From: Arcticibacter sp. | GTDB taxonomy: Bacteria > Bacteroidota > Bacteroidia > 2-12-FULL-35-15 | Length of the DNA: 64,000 nt | Direction: 5' to 3' | Assembly (NCBI GenBank): GCA_021155045.1 | Contig: JAJNQB010000013.1 | Coordinates: 1-64,000, forward strand | Shown here: piece by piece, positions 26,440 through 35,152 of the stretch | Layout of the letters: the number at the start of each line of letters is the position of its first letter | Position numbering within the stretch: the first letter of the stretch is position 1 | The notes under the pieces: model-generated | Told to the model about the DNA's origin: nothing | Database searches by the model: none | What the model saw: the letters and a program-made list of their open reading frames with translations, nothing else | Program-made: the position numbers and the translations under genes

Positions 26440-28263
26440 ATGTCGGATATCATTCATCTTTTACCTGATTCTGTTGCGAATCAAATAGCTGCTGGAGAAG
26501 TAGTTCAACGTCCTGCTTCTGCTGTTAAGGAGCTGCTTGAAAATGCTTTGGATGCTGGTGCAACAAGCATAAAGCTAATTATAAAAGATGCAGGCAAAAC
26601 GCTAATTCAAGTTATCGACAATGGTTGTGGAATGAGTCAAACAGATGCTCGTATGAGCTTTGAACGCCATGCAACATCAAAAATTAAAAAAGCAGATGAT
26701 TTGTACGCTATCAAAACAATGGGATTTAGGGGAGAAGCACTAGCTTCAATTGCTGCCATTGCTCAAGTTGAATTAAAAACAAAAAGAATAGGAGATGAAA
26801 TTGGTGTTTCTATAGAAATTGAAGGAAGCGAATTAAAATCACAAGAGGCTTCAAATACCGCAGAAGGAACCAGTATTGCTGTTAAAAATTTATTTTTTAA
26901 TGTACCTGCTCGAAGAAATTTTTTAAAAACAGATTCTGTTGAATTGCGTCATATTATTGATGAATTTCAACGTGTAGCAATTCCGAATCCTGAAATCGCT
27001 TTTACATTGCACCATAACGGAACAGAAATATTTAATTTACCAAAAGGTAATTTAAAGCAGCGCTTGATGAATGTATTTGGTTCAAGTTATAATACCAGAT
27101 TGGTGCCTGTTGATGAAAAAACAGATATTGTAAATATTGGTGGATTTGTTATAAAACCAGAGTTTGCAAAAAAAACAAGAGGTGAACAATACTTCTTTTT
27201 AAACAAACGATTTATAAAAAGTGCTTATTTACACCATGCGGTGCAATCTGCATTTGAACAATTGATTCCAAATGATAGTTATGCCTCTTACTTTTTGATG
27301 TTGGACGTTAATCCTAAAACGATTGATATAAATATTCATCCAACAAAAACAGAAGTTAAGTTTGAAGATGAAAAAGCTGTTTATGCTTTTTTACGTTCAT
27401 CCATTAAAAAATCATTAGGCCAATTTAATATTGCTCCTAGTTTGGACTTTGACCAAGAAGAACATTTGTTTAATATTCCTTTAAAACCAATTGATGGTAT
27501 TATAAAACAACCAACAATTAAAGTAAATCCCGAGTTTAATCCATTTAAAACAGATGGTATTAAAACTGAAAAACAAATTTCGAATCAAAAAAATTGGGAA
27601 CGGATGTATAGCCGTCATGCGGATAATCAATTAGAATTTGAAATTAAAAAAGAAGACGAACAGCAAGTTATAAATTCTGAATGGGATAAGGATTTAAGTA
27701 AAAAATCATTGTATCAATTGCACAACAAATATATTTTGTCTCATATTAAAACTGGATTTATTATTATTGACCAACAAGGAGCTCATGAACGTGTTTTATA
27801 TGAACGTATTATGGATTCAATGGAAGGACAAAAATCTTTGACACAGCAAGAACTTTTTCCTAAGACAATTGAATTAAGTGCTGCAGATTTTGCTTTAGTA
27901 TTAGAAATAAAAAATGAAATTAAAACGATAGGTTTTGATATTAGTGAATTTGGGAAAAATACATTTGTAATACACGGTATTCCTGCCGATTCACATGATA
28001 TTGATTCCGTTCATTTGTTGGAAGGATTGCTCGAAAATTACAAGCAAAATTTGCAAGAGTTAAAAAACAATAAACAAGAAAATATTGCCCGTGCTATGGC
28101 ACAAAATTTGGCAATAAAATCTGGCAAAATTTTATTGCCAGAAGAAATGAATAATTTAATTGATGAGTTATTTGCATGCAAAATGCCTTATAGCACACCA
28201 AGTGGAAAGCCAACAATTAGCACTTTTTCATTAGAAGATTTAGATAAACGATTTAAAAAATAA
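26440..28263 (+). CDS. mutL: DNA mismatch repair protein MutL
   Basis: 607 residues. GHKL ATPase N-terminus: LPDSVANQIAAGEVVQRPAS, ELLENALDAG, DNGCGM, then GFRGEALASI and the transducer domain with INIHPTKTEVKF. The C-terminal dimerisation domain (about 410-607) carries DQQGAHERVLYE near 443-454, where endonuclease-type MutL has DQHAxxERxxYE, and TPSGKPT near 585 in place of the zinc-site CPHGRP motif. It links MutS recognition to strand removal. The altered motifs leave nuclease activity doubtful. It heads an operon with two rhomboid proteases and an endo/exonuclease/phosphatase-family protein (gaps of 3, 3 and 1 bases). Confidence 0.95.
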   Translation: MSDIIHLLPDSVANQIAAGEVVQRPASAVKELLENALDAGATSIKLIIKDAGKTLIQVIDNGCGMSQTDARMSFERHATSKIKKADDLYAIKTMGFRGEALASIAAIAQVELKTKRIGDEIGVSIEIEGSELKSQEASNTAEGTSIAVKNLFFNVPARRNFLKTDSVELRHIIDEFQRVAIPNPEIAFTLHHNGTEIFNLPKGNLKQRLMNVFGSSYNTRLVPVDEKTDIVNIGGFVIKPEFAKKTRGEQYFFLNKRFIKSAYLHHAVQSAFEQLIPNDSYASYFLMLDVNPKTIDINIHPTKTEVKFEDEKAVYAFLRSSIKKSLGQFNIAPSLDFDQEEHLFNIPLKPIDGIIKQPTIKVNPEFNPFKTDGIKTEKQISNQKNWERMYSRHADNQLEFEIKKEDEQQVINSEWDKDLSKKSLYQLHNKYILSHIKTGFIIIDQQGAHERVLYERIMDSMEGQKSLTQQELFPKTIELSAADFALVLEIKNEIKTIGFDISEFGKNTFVIHGIPADSHDIDSVHLLEGLLENYKQNLQELKNNKQENIARAMAQNLAIKSGKILLPEEMNNLIDELFACKMPYSTPSGKPTISTFSLEDLDKRFKK

Positions 28264-28266
28264 AAT

Positions 28267-29016
28267 ATGTCTGGTCAATATAGTCCTCAACGATTTCAGG
28301 TATTACCTCCAGTAGTAAAAAATTTACTTATCATTAATATTCTATTATATTTTATTACCGTAGTTTTTGGGGATAAGCTTGGTATTAATTTAGTTGATTT
28401 GTTGGGGTTGCATTATTTTTCTTCCGATTTATTTAAACCTCACCAATTGGTAACTTACATGTTTATGCATGGAGGTTTTGATCATGTGTTTTTCAACATG
28501 TTTGCTTTGTGGATGTTTGGTAATATGCTAGAAAATATTTGGGGTTCAAAACGTTTTTTAGTTTATTATTTAATTACAGGAGTGGGAGCTGGGCTTATAC
28601 AACTGGGAATAAATTACTTTACTTTACAATCACTTTATGAGCAAGTTTTGCCCGCAGTTTTGGAAAGAATACAAATGGATGGTGCTGAGTTATTAAGCAC
28701 TTCTAGAAATTACTCTGATGCTGTTTTAGCACAAATTAATATAATTACTAATACAGCTACAATTGGAGCATCTGGCTCTGTATTTGGAGTGTTGTTGGCA
28801 TTTGGAATGTTATTCCCTAACACTCAAATTTTAATTTATTTTTTATTTCCAATTAAAGCAAAATACTTTGTTATACTTTATGGGGCTTTAGAGTTGATTT
28901 TAGGTATAGCAAATAATCCAGGCGATAACGTTGCTCATTTTGCACATTTAGGAGGTATGTTGTTCGGATTCATTTTAATTAAGATGTGGAATAAGAATAA
29001 GAAGAACTTTTATTAA
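28267..29016 (+). CDS. Rhomboid family intramembrane serine protease (first of a tandem pair)
   Basis: 249 residues with six to seven helices. The nucleophile serine lies in GASGSVFG near residue 169 and the catalytic His in NVAHFAHLGGMLFGF near 227; an early HGGFDHVFFNMFALWMFG matches the rhomboid H-x-x-x-N oxyanion region. It cleaves transmembrane segments of membrane substrates within the inner membrane. It is 3 bases after mutL and 3 bases before a second rhomboid. An unusual loop rich in acidic and polar residues (ERIQMDGAELLSTSRNYSD) lies between helices. Substrates are unknown. Confidence 0.92.
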   Translation: MSGQYSPQRFQVLPPVVKNLLIINILLYFITVVFGDKLGINLVDLLGLHYFSSDLFKPHQLVTYMFMHGGFDHVFFNMFALWMFGNMLENIWGSKRFLVYYLITGVGAGLIQLGINYFTLQSLYEQVLPAVLERIQMDGAELLSTSRNYSDAVLAQINIITNTATIGASGSVFGVLLAFGMLFPNTQILIYFLFPIKAKYFVILYGALELILGIANNPGDNVAHFAHLGGMLFGFILIKMWNKNKKNFY

Positions 29017-29019
29017 TCT

Positions 29020-29925
29020 ATGGCGAATATTATTGTTGAAGATATTAAACAAAAAATAAAAAGTGGCAACCCTGTTACTCGTTTAATATTAATTAATGTG
29101 GTTGTTTTTTTGTTTTTTTCGCTATTGCAAATTTTTCTGTTTCTTACAAACGATAGCGCCTTCATACTTTCTGTTGCAGATTTTTTTATAAAAATATTTT
29201 CTTTTCCAATCAGTTTAGATGGTATCATTTATTCTCCATGGACAATAATATCCTATTCGTTTACCCATTTTGAATTAATGCATTTGCTTTTTAATATGCT
29301 TACACTTTATTGGTTTGGAGAAATTTTATTGCGCTATACATCTGAAAATAAAATAATTCCACTTTATTTATTAGGCGCGATTGCAGGAGCATTGTTTTCG
29401 GTTATTGTATTTGAATTATTGCCAGGCTTTCTATTATATAGAGGAGCGCCAATGGTTGGAGCATCTGCAGGTGTTACAGCAATAATTGTAGCAGTAGCTA
29501 CTTTAATTCCAAATTTTAGAATTAACTTGTTTTTGATTGGTGAAGTTAAATTGATTTATGTAGCAATATTTACTGTTTTTATTAGCATTTTAAATGTAAC
29601 ATTTTATGCAAATGTTGGGGGCAATTTGGCTCATTTAGGGGGAGCGATTATAGGATTTATTTTTATTCATCAGTATAAAAAAGGAAAAGATTTATCGAAG
29701 GGGATAAATGTTTTTTTTACTTGGATTAAAAAGCTGTTTAATAAATCATCCTCAAAAACAATGAAAACTGTTTATAAACGTTCTGTATCGGATGAAGAGT
29801 ATAATTATAACAAAAAAATGCAAGAACAAAAGGTAGATGAGATTTTAGATAAAATTTCAAAATCAGGCTATGGTAGTTTAAGTAAATCGGAACGCGATTT
29901 TTTATCCAGTATAAATAAAAGATAA
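29020..29925 (+). CDS. Rhomboid family intramembrane protease with cytoplasmic tail (second of pair)
   Basis: 301 residues. The six-helix rhomboid core has THFELMHLLFNMLTLYWFG near 82, the serine in GASAGVTAI near 149 (Ala follows the Ser where many rhomboids have Gly) and His in GGNLAHLGGAIIGF near 205. A C-terminal extension of about 75 residues, rich in Lys/Ser/Glu, ends with DEILDKISKSGYGSLSKSER, a motif often found at the end of Bacteroidota rhomboids. It lies 3 bases after the first rhomboid and 1 base before the next gene. Substrates are unknown. Confidence 0.9.
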   Translation: MANIIVEDIKQKIKSGNPVTRLILINVVVFLFFSLLQIFLFLTNDSAFILSVADFFIKIFSFPISLDGIIYSPWTIISYSFTHFELMHLLFNMLTLYWFGEILLRYTSENKIIPLYLLGAIAGALFSVIVFELLPGFLLYRGAPMVGASAGVTAIIVAVATLIPNFRINLFLIGEVKLIYVAIFTVFISILNVTFYANVGGNLAHLGGAIIGFIFIHQYKKGKDLSKGINVFFTWIKKLFNKSSSKTMKTVYKRSVSDEEYNYNKKMQEQKVDEILDKISKSGYGSLSKSERDFLSSINKR

Positions 29926-29926
29926 T

Positions 29927-31075
29927 TTGGGTTTGAATAGTCAGCAGGCACAGCAAGAGAAAAAGAAAGAGCGTAAAAAAATACGACATTCGATTAATCG
30001 ATTTGCAATGCTCTTAAATCATTTTGCTGCAATAGGTTTACTTATTTCTTATTTGTCTCCACACATTAGTCCTCAAATTTTTTGGTTGTTAGCGTTCTTT
30101 GGATTAGCCTATCCCATTCTTTTGATTATAAATGTTCTTTTTATTTTGTACTGGCTTGTACAGTTTAAAAAAAGGTTTATTTATTCGTTATTAATAATTT
30201 TCTGTGGCTTTAATTACTTGAGTAGAACTTTTCAGTTTAAATTATCCGACTCAAAAGAAAACGATAAAGCTTTGATTAAAATTATGAGTTATAATGTTAA
30301 AGCCTTTGATTTATATAACTGGACAAAAAATACTGAAACCAAGACCAAAATGTATCAACTTATTGCTGATGAAAATCCCGAAATAGTTTGTTTTCAAGAG
30401 TTTTATTCTCGCGACAGTAGTGCGTTTGATAATTATGATTCTATCTCTACGACAACTAAATTAAAAAATATACACGTAGAATATACTAGTCATGCTCGTT
30501 TAAAACAACATTTTGGAATTGCCACTTACAGCAAATTCCCCATTGTAAATAGAGGTAAAATTGATTTTGGTTATAAGAGTAATAATGTTTGTATTTATAC
30601 TGATTTAATTGTAGGAAAAGACACCATAAGAGTTTATAACATGCATCTGCAATCAATTGCATTTAGTAAAGATGATTATAAATTTGCCGAAGAGCTGCAT
30701 AGTGAAATAGAAACAAAAGAAGAAGTGGAGCGTTCAAAAAATATTTTAAGACGATTAAAACGAGCATTTGTAAAACGCTCAAAACAAGCGGATATTATTG
30801 GAGCTCATATTGCTTCGTCAAAATATAAAGTAATTGTTTGTGGTGATTTTAATGATACACCCACTTCATATACATACAATACTATTTCCGACAATTTAAA
30901 AGATTCTTTTCTGGAGTCGGGGAGAGGGCTTGGCAAAACATACTCTGGAGTGTTTCCTTCCTTTAGAATTGATTATATATTACACGATAAAAAATTTAAT
31001 TCCTACAATTATAAAACTATTAAGGAAGAGTATTCTGACCATTTTCCAATAGTTACATATATATCGAAAGATTAA
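29927..31075 (+). CDS. Membrane-anchored endonuclease/exonuclease/phosphatase family protein
   Basis: 382 residues from the TTG at 29927, one base after the rhomboid stop; the next in-frame ATG is at 30008, right before the first helix. Three hydrophobic segments lie at about 25-95 (LLISYLSPHISPQIFWLLAF). The rest is an EEP domain: IMSYNVKAFD near 123, EIVCFQEF near 152 (metal-binding Glu), VYNMHLQS near 238, CGDFNDTP near 307 and the terminal SDHFPIVTYI His near 373. It should hydrolyse phosphodiesters or phosphomonoesters (nucleic acid, inositol phosphates or lipids) with Mg, probably on the outer face of the membrane. It is the last gene of the mutL operon and its stop is 2 bases from that of the convergent receptor gene. 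Confidence 0.85.
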   Translation: MGLNSQQAQQEKKKERKKIRHSINRFAMLLNHFAAIGLLISYLSPHISPQIFWLLAFFGLAYPILLIINVLFILYWLVQFKKRFIYSLLIIFCGFNYLSRTFQFKLSDSKENDKALIKIMSYNVKAFDLYNWTKNTETKTKMYQLIADENPEIVCFQEFYSRDSSAFDNYDSISTTTKLKNIHVEYTSHARLKQHFGIATYSKFPIVNRGKIDFGYKSNNVCIYTDLIVGKDTIRVYNMHLQSIAFSKDDYKFAEELHSEIETKEEVERSKNILRRLKRAFVKRSKQADIIGAHIASSKYKVIVCGDFNDTPTSYTYNTISDNLKDSFLESGRGLGKTYSGVFPSFRIDYILHDKKFNSYNYKTIKEEYSDHFPIVTYISKD

Positions 31076-31077
31076 TT

Positions 31078-33456
31078 TTAGAACTCAATCCTGTAGCCAA
31101 AGTAATAGAACAAACCTAATTGATATTCTTTTTGAATAGTTTCAGTTTCGGCATTATAAGATTCACGTAAAATATTTTGAGTGCTAAATATATTTTCAAC
31201 CACAAAAAATACACTTTGTGATGTTTTTTTGCGATTTGTTTTGTAAGATATTTTTGCATCAAATCGTGAATAATCTCTTTGCTTTTTGCTAAATGCTTCA
31301 TTGTCGTTATAGATAGCTTTTTTGGCAAGTTTTGATTTTTCAATATCTATTGGTGTGTATCTGTTTCCGCCTGCTTGTGTATATTTTATATCAAAAGCCA
31401 TTGCTTTGTTCTTGTTTTTATCTAATTGAAATTCATAACCGGCAAGCCCATTGGCTACAAAATTTCCGTTGTAACTAGTATTTCTTATAACCCCATTTCT
31501 ATCTTTGTAAACAGAATTATAAATAGAAATCGTTGTTAAAAAATAAAAATGATTGCTAAAAAATTTTTCAATAGTTATTTCTGTTCCGTAGTTTTCTCCC
31601 GAACTAATATTTATAAGTGTATCAACTAATGGAATCCCTTCTAATGCATTTCCAACATTTATCATGCTGAAAGAGGAGTTCCAGTTTTTTTGTGCAGGAA
31701 AATTGTAAAGGTATTGATAGTAAGCTTCAATTTTTAGTCTATAATTTTTTAAAAAATTATAGTCATAACTGGCAACTAGATGTTGACTACGGCTTAAGTC
31801 TAAATTTTTATTGCTTCTATAATAACTGTTTGTTGTTGGAATATATGTATCATAAAAATAATAAATGGTAGGCTGCATTTGGCTGTGCATTCCGTAAGCT
31901 AAACTTAAATTTTGTTTTTTATTTATTTGAAAGCGTGCTCCTAATCTTGGTTCCAACGCCCAGGAGTTATTGAGTAAAAAATTTTGATAATGAACTCCTG
32001 AGTTTATTGTGATTTTATCTGTTGGACGAAATTGCCAATGGAAGAACCCTTGAAACAAATTTGCACTGGAGGATTTTACATTTAAGCTGTAGATGTATTG
32101 TTGGTATTGAGTAGAATAAGTGAATGAACTTGCATTAAAATAAATAGTTTGAAATGTTATTCCTGATTTAAAAAGGTGTTTTGCATTTATTTTTTTTGTT
32201 AATGTGTAGTTAGCAACAAAATTTCCTTCTGTCGATTTGTTTTTTCTATCTAAAAATTTAGAATTATCTAATCTTGAAATAGTATCAATATAGGCATCAA
32301 GAAAAGATCCTGATGCTGATATGTTTAATTTCCCAGATGTTTTTTCAGTAAAAAAATAAGTGTGAGAAATTCCGATAGCTCCCATACTTGTTTTAAAAAC
32401 TAAATCCTCTCCCTTAGTTATATAGCTCCAGTCCGAAGATTTTAATTCGCTATCAAGCAGAGATAACTTGCTTTTTCCTCCTAATCCCCATAGGGTGAAA
32501 ATTCCTTTTTTGGGAGTTGGTATATTTATTTTAAAACTAACATCTTGATATTCTGGACTTGCAGAAACACCAAAACGTATTCCTAGTTTATTAAATACTT
32601 CAAGTGTTGAGTAGCGATAATTTACTAAATAAGAACTTCCTTGCTTTTTTGAAATAGGACCTTCTGCACCTAATTCAATTCCATTAATACCTAATTGACC
32701 AGTAAATTCTGTTTTTTCATTATTACCGTTTCTTAATTTCAAATCGAATACAGCAGCTGTTTTATTTCCATACTCTGCTGGGAATGCTCCCGTTAAAAAA
32801 TCTGAATTACCAAGTACGTTATTATTTAGCATACTTATCGGCCCTCCAGTTGCGCCTTGTGCTGAAAAATGATTTGGGTTTGGAATATCAACGCCTTCTA
32901 ATCTCCATAAAACTCCTAAGGGAGAATTTCCACGCACAATAATGTCATTACGCGCATCATTTCCGCTTGAAACACCTGCGTAGTTAGCAACCATTTTACT
33001 TGGGTCGCCACGGCTACCGGCATATCGGTTTGTTTCTTCTGCCAAAAAATTTCTAGAGCTAACAGTAACTAAATCATTATTCGCTTTTGTTTTATCTGTT
33101 TCTGCAATAATTTCAACAGTTTCGGTTTGGTAAACTTTTTCACGCAATTCAATTGTTAGTACAATTTCCTTTGCAGATGTAACAATTATATTAGAAATAA
33201 AATTATCCTCATATCCTACTGAACTTATTTTTATGGACTGGCGGCCCACAGGAATATTTTCCAATCGAAATTTCCCATCAACGTCAGTAGTACAGCCAAT
33301 TAAAGTATCGCTGTTTAGCAAAATAATATTTGCACCAAAAACTTGAGATTTTGAATCTGCATCAATTACTTTTCCTCTGATTGTTTGCTTATAGGTTTGA
33401 GCATTTGAGAAAAGTAGAAGGTGCAGAAAAATAAAAATGAAAAACACTTTTTTCAT
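31078..33456 (-). CDS. TonB-dependent receptor with carboxypeptidase-regulatory domain
   Basis: 792 residues. A signal peptide ends near 20 (LLLFSNAQ). A CarboxypepD_reg-like domain spans about 24-105 (IRGKVIDADSKSQVFGANI, GCTTDVDGKFRLENIPVGR). The plug domain covers about 135-240 (PSKMVANYAGVSSGNDARND, IVRGNSPLGVLWRLEGVDI), then a beta-barrel of many aromatic strands ends with a terminal Phe (YRIEF). It imports an unknown ligand across the outer membrane using TonB/ExbB energy. There is no SusD partner, so it is not a canonical polysaccharide-utilisation pair; metal or peptide uptake is equally likely. It has its own -7 box and appears leaderless. Confidence 0.93.
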   Translation of the reverse strand: MKKVFFIFIFLHLLLFSNAQTYKQTIRGKVIDADSKSQVFGANIILLNSDTLIGCTTDVDGKFRLENIPVGRQSIKISSVGYEDNFISNIIVTSAKEIVLTIELREKVYQTETVEIIAETDKTKANNDLVTVSSRNFLAEETNRYAGSRGDPSKMVANYAGVSSGNDARNDIIVRGNSPLGVLWRLEGVDIPNPNHFSAQGATGGPISMLNNNVLGNSDFLTGAFPAEYGNKTAAVFDLKLRNGNNEKTEFTGQLGINGIELGAEGPISKKQGSSYLVNYRYSTLEVFNKLGIRFGVSASPEYQDVSFKINIPTPKKGIFTLWGLGGKSKLSLLDSELKSSDWSYITKGEDLVFKTSMGAIGISHTYFFTEKTSGKLNISASGSFLDAYIDTISRLDNSKFLDRKNKSTEGNFVANYTLTKKINAKHLFKSGITFQTIYFNASSFTYSTQYQQYIYSLNVKSSSANLFQGFFHWQFRPTDKITINSGVHYQNFLLNNSWALEPRLGARFQINKKQNLSLAYGMHSQMQPTIYYFYDTYIPTTNSYYRSNKNLDLSRSQHLVASYDYNFLKNYRLKIEAYYQYLYNFPAQKNWNSSFSMINVGNALEGIPLVDTLINISSGENYGTEITIEKFFSNHFYFLTTISIYNSVYKDRNGVIRNTSYNGNFVANGLAGYEFQLDKNKNKAMAFDIKYTQAGGNRYTPIDIEKSKLAKKAIYNDNEAFSKKQRDYSRFDAKISYKTNRKKTSQSVFFVVENIFSTQNILRESYNAETETIQKEYQLGLFYYFGYRIEF

Positions 33457-33460
33457 TCCG

Positions 33461-33468
33461 CAAAAATA
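33461..33468 (-). promoter_or_regulatory. Putative -7 box of the TonB-dependent receptor
   Basis: The minus strand reads TATTTTTG, ending only 4 bases before the ATG at 33456, so the transcript should start at or next to the start codon. Confidence 0.5.
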
Positions 33469-33561
33469 CTAGGTTTATTTAAACTTTCTACGCTTTATTT
33501 TATTCGATTTATTTTTCAAAACAGCTATTTATAAGAAGTATAATTAATAACTTTACGACAA

Positions 33562-34347
33562 ATGAAAAAAATCACATTTTGGAAGCAATTAGGCATTGGT
33601 ATAAAAAACTATATCGAAGCGCTTGTTTTTGTTTTTAATAAAGGATTGTGGGTGTATTTCATTTATCCAATTATCCTATCATTATTGATGTTTTATGTTA
33701 GTTTTTCTTTGGCAACTTTTATTGCTGGAGAAATTGAAACATGGATAAAAAATGCAATAGGATTTGGAAGTACTGAAGGCTGGTTGAGTTATCTTTCTGG
33801 ATTCTTGCATTTCTTTATAATTATAGCATTAAAAATAATTTTCTTTTTTGTTTATTCTGCATTGAGTAAATATATAATATTGATTCTGATGTCGCCATTA
33901 TTGGCATTGTTATCGGAAAGAACAGAAGAAATCCTCACCGGGAAAAAGAATCCGTTTAGCCTTGCACAGTTTTTGAAAGATGTTTTAAGAGGAATTGGAA
34001 TAGCATTTAGAAACTTAATTATTCAGTTTTCATTTATCCTTATTTGTTTTTTTGTATCCTGGATTCCAGTATTAGGCTGGATAGCTCCATTTATGCTTTT
34101 AATTGTGTCGTATTATTTTTATGGTTTTGCATTTATTGATTATTGTAGTGAGCGAAAAAAATTACCAATAGGAGAAAGTGTAAAATATATCAGAAAACAT
34201 AAGGGTTTAGCCATTGGAAATGGTTTTATTTTTTCTTTTTTATTTGCAATTCCTTTTGTTGGTGTAGTACTTGCTCCCGTATTAGCATCAGTTGCAGCAA
34301 GTATATCTGTCGTAGAAATTGATAAATCAGAGTATGTCAAAAATTAA
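33562..34347 (+). CDS. EI24-domain (CysZ-like) membrane protein
   Basis: 261 residues with about six hydrophobic helices (SLLMFYVSFSLATF, FLHFFIIIALKIIFFFVYS, IILILMSPLLALLSERTEEI, LIIQFSFILICFFVSW, then LAIPFVGVVLAPVLASV). The SPLLALLSERTEEILTGK segment and the final FVGVVLAPVLASVAAS-x-x pattern match the EI24/CysZ family. CysZ proteins move sulfate, but the family also includes functionally unassigned Bacteroidota members. The mqnA start codon overlaps its last 14 bases, so the two are co-expressed. Confidence 0.85.
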   Translation: MKKITFWKQLGIGIKNYIEALVFVFNKGLWVYFIYPIILSLLMFYVSFSLATFIAGEIETWIKNAIGFGSTEGWLSYLSGFLHFFIIIALKIIFFFVYSALSKYIILILMSPLLALLSERTEEILTGKKNPFSLAQFLKDVLRGIGIAFRNLIIQFSFILICFFVSWIPVLGWIAPFMLLIVSYYFYGFAFIDYCSERKKLPIGESVKYIRKHKGLAIGNGFIFSFLFAIPFVGVVLAPVLASVAASISVVEIDKSEYVKN

Positions 34348-35083
34348 AATCTCAGTAGTTTCTTATTTGAATTCAAAGCCATTTATTTATGGGTTGCAAA
34401 ATTCGTCTGTAAATGATGAAATTGAGTTGGAATTAGATATTCCTTCAGATTGTGCAAAAAAATTAATTGAAAACAAAGTAGATATCGGATTAATTCCTGT
34501 AGCGGTATTGCCTGAATTTAAAAACGCATATGTTCTAAGCGATTTTTGTATAGGTGCCGAAAGTAAAGTTGCTTCGGTGTGTTTGTACAGCCAAGTGCCT
34601 TTAATTGAGATAAAAGAAATTTTACTTGATTATCAATCTAAAACTTCGGTTAAATTGGTTCAGATTTTATCAAAAGAATTATGGAAAATATCGCCAAAAT
34701 GGGTGAAAGCCCAAAAAAAATTTGAAAATAAGATTGAAAATACTACTGCTGCTGTAATCATTGGTGATCGCACGTTTAATTTAGAGGGCAAATATCAATT
34801 CAAATATGACTTAGCGGAGGAGTGGATAAAATTAACTGGTTTGCCATTTGTATTTGCTTGTTGGGTTGCAAATAAAGAGTTGCCAGATGCATTCATAGCA
34901 AATTTTAATAATGCGCTAAAGGGTGGCATTTCAGCTATTGATATTGTTAGCGAATCCATTAAAAAAGAAAAAAAATACCCAATAGATGTTAAAAATTATC
35001 TTACAAAAAATATTAGCTATAATTTTTCCGAACAAAAAAAACAAGGAATGGCTTTGTTTTTAGAGTATCTGAAAAAACTTTAG
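34334..35083 (+). CDS. mqnA: Chorismate dehydratase MqnA (futalosine menaquinone pathway)
   Basis: 249 residues from the ATG at 34334; a longer in-frame ATT/ATC-type start is not needed. It dehydrates chorismate to 3-enolpyruvylbenzoate, the first dedicated step of the alternative menaquinone route. Family signatures: ISVVSYLNSKPFIYGL at the N-terminus, IGLIPVAVLPEF near 60, GAESKVASVCLYS near 83, IIGDRTFN near 146 and GLPFVFACWVANKEL near 178. It overlaps the EI24 gene by 14 bases. Presence of this gene argues that the organism uses futalosine rather than the MenF-MenD route, provided mqnB-D are elsewhere. Confidence 0.92.
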   Translation: MSKIKISVVSYLNSKPFIYGLQNSSVNDEIELELDIPSDCAKKLIENKVDIGLIPVAVLPEFKNAYVLSDFCIGAESKVASVCLYSQVPLIEIKEILLDYQSKTSVKLVQILSKELWKISPKWVKAQKKFENKIENTTAAVIIGDRTFNLEGKYQFKYDLAEEWIKLTGLPFVFACWVANKELPDAFIANFNNALKGGISAIDIVSESIKKEKKYPIDVKNYLTKNISYNFSEQKKQGMALFLEYLKKL

Positions 35084-35094
35084 TTATCAGCATT

Positions 35095-35124
35095 TTTGTA
35101 ATTGAGTAGAAATGAATATATTTG
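35095..35124 (+). promoter_or_regulatory. Promoter (-33 TTTG, -7 TATATTTG) of the TPR-PD40 gene
   Basis: TATATTTG at 35117-35124 with TTTG at 35095-35098, 18 bases upstream. This matches the phylum consensus and gives a leader of about 20 bases before the ATG at 35153. Confidence 0.65.
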
Positions 35125-35152
35125 TTTTAAAGTAAAAAATAAGAAATTTTAT

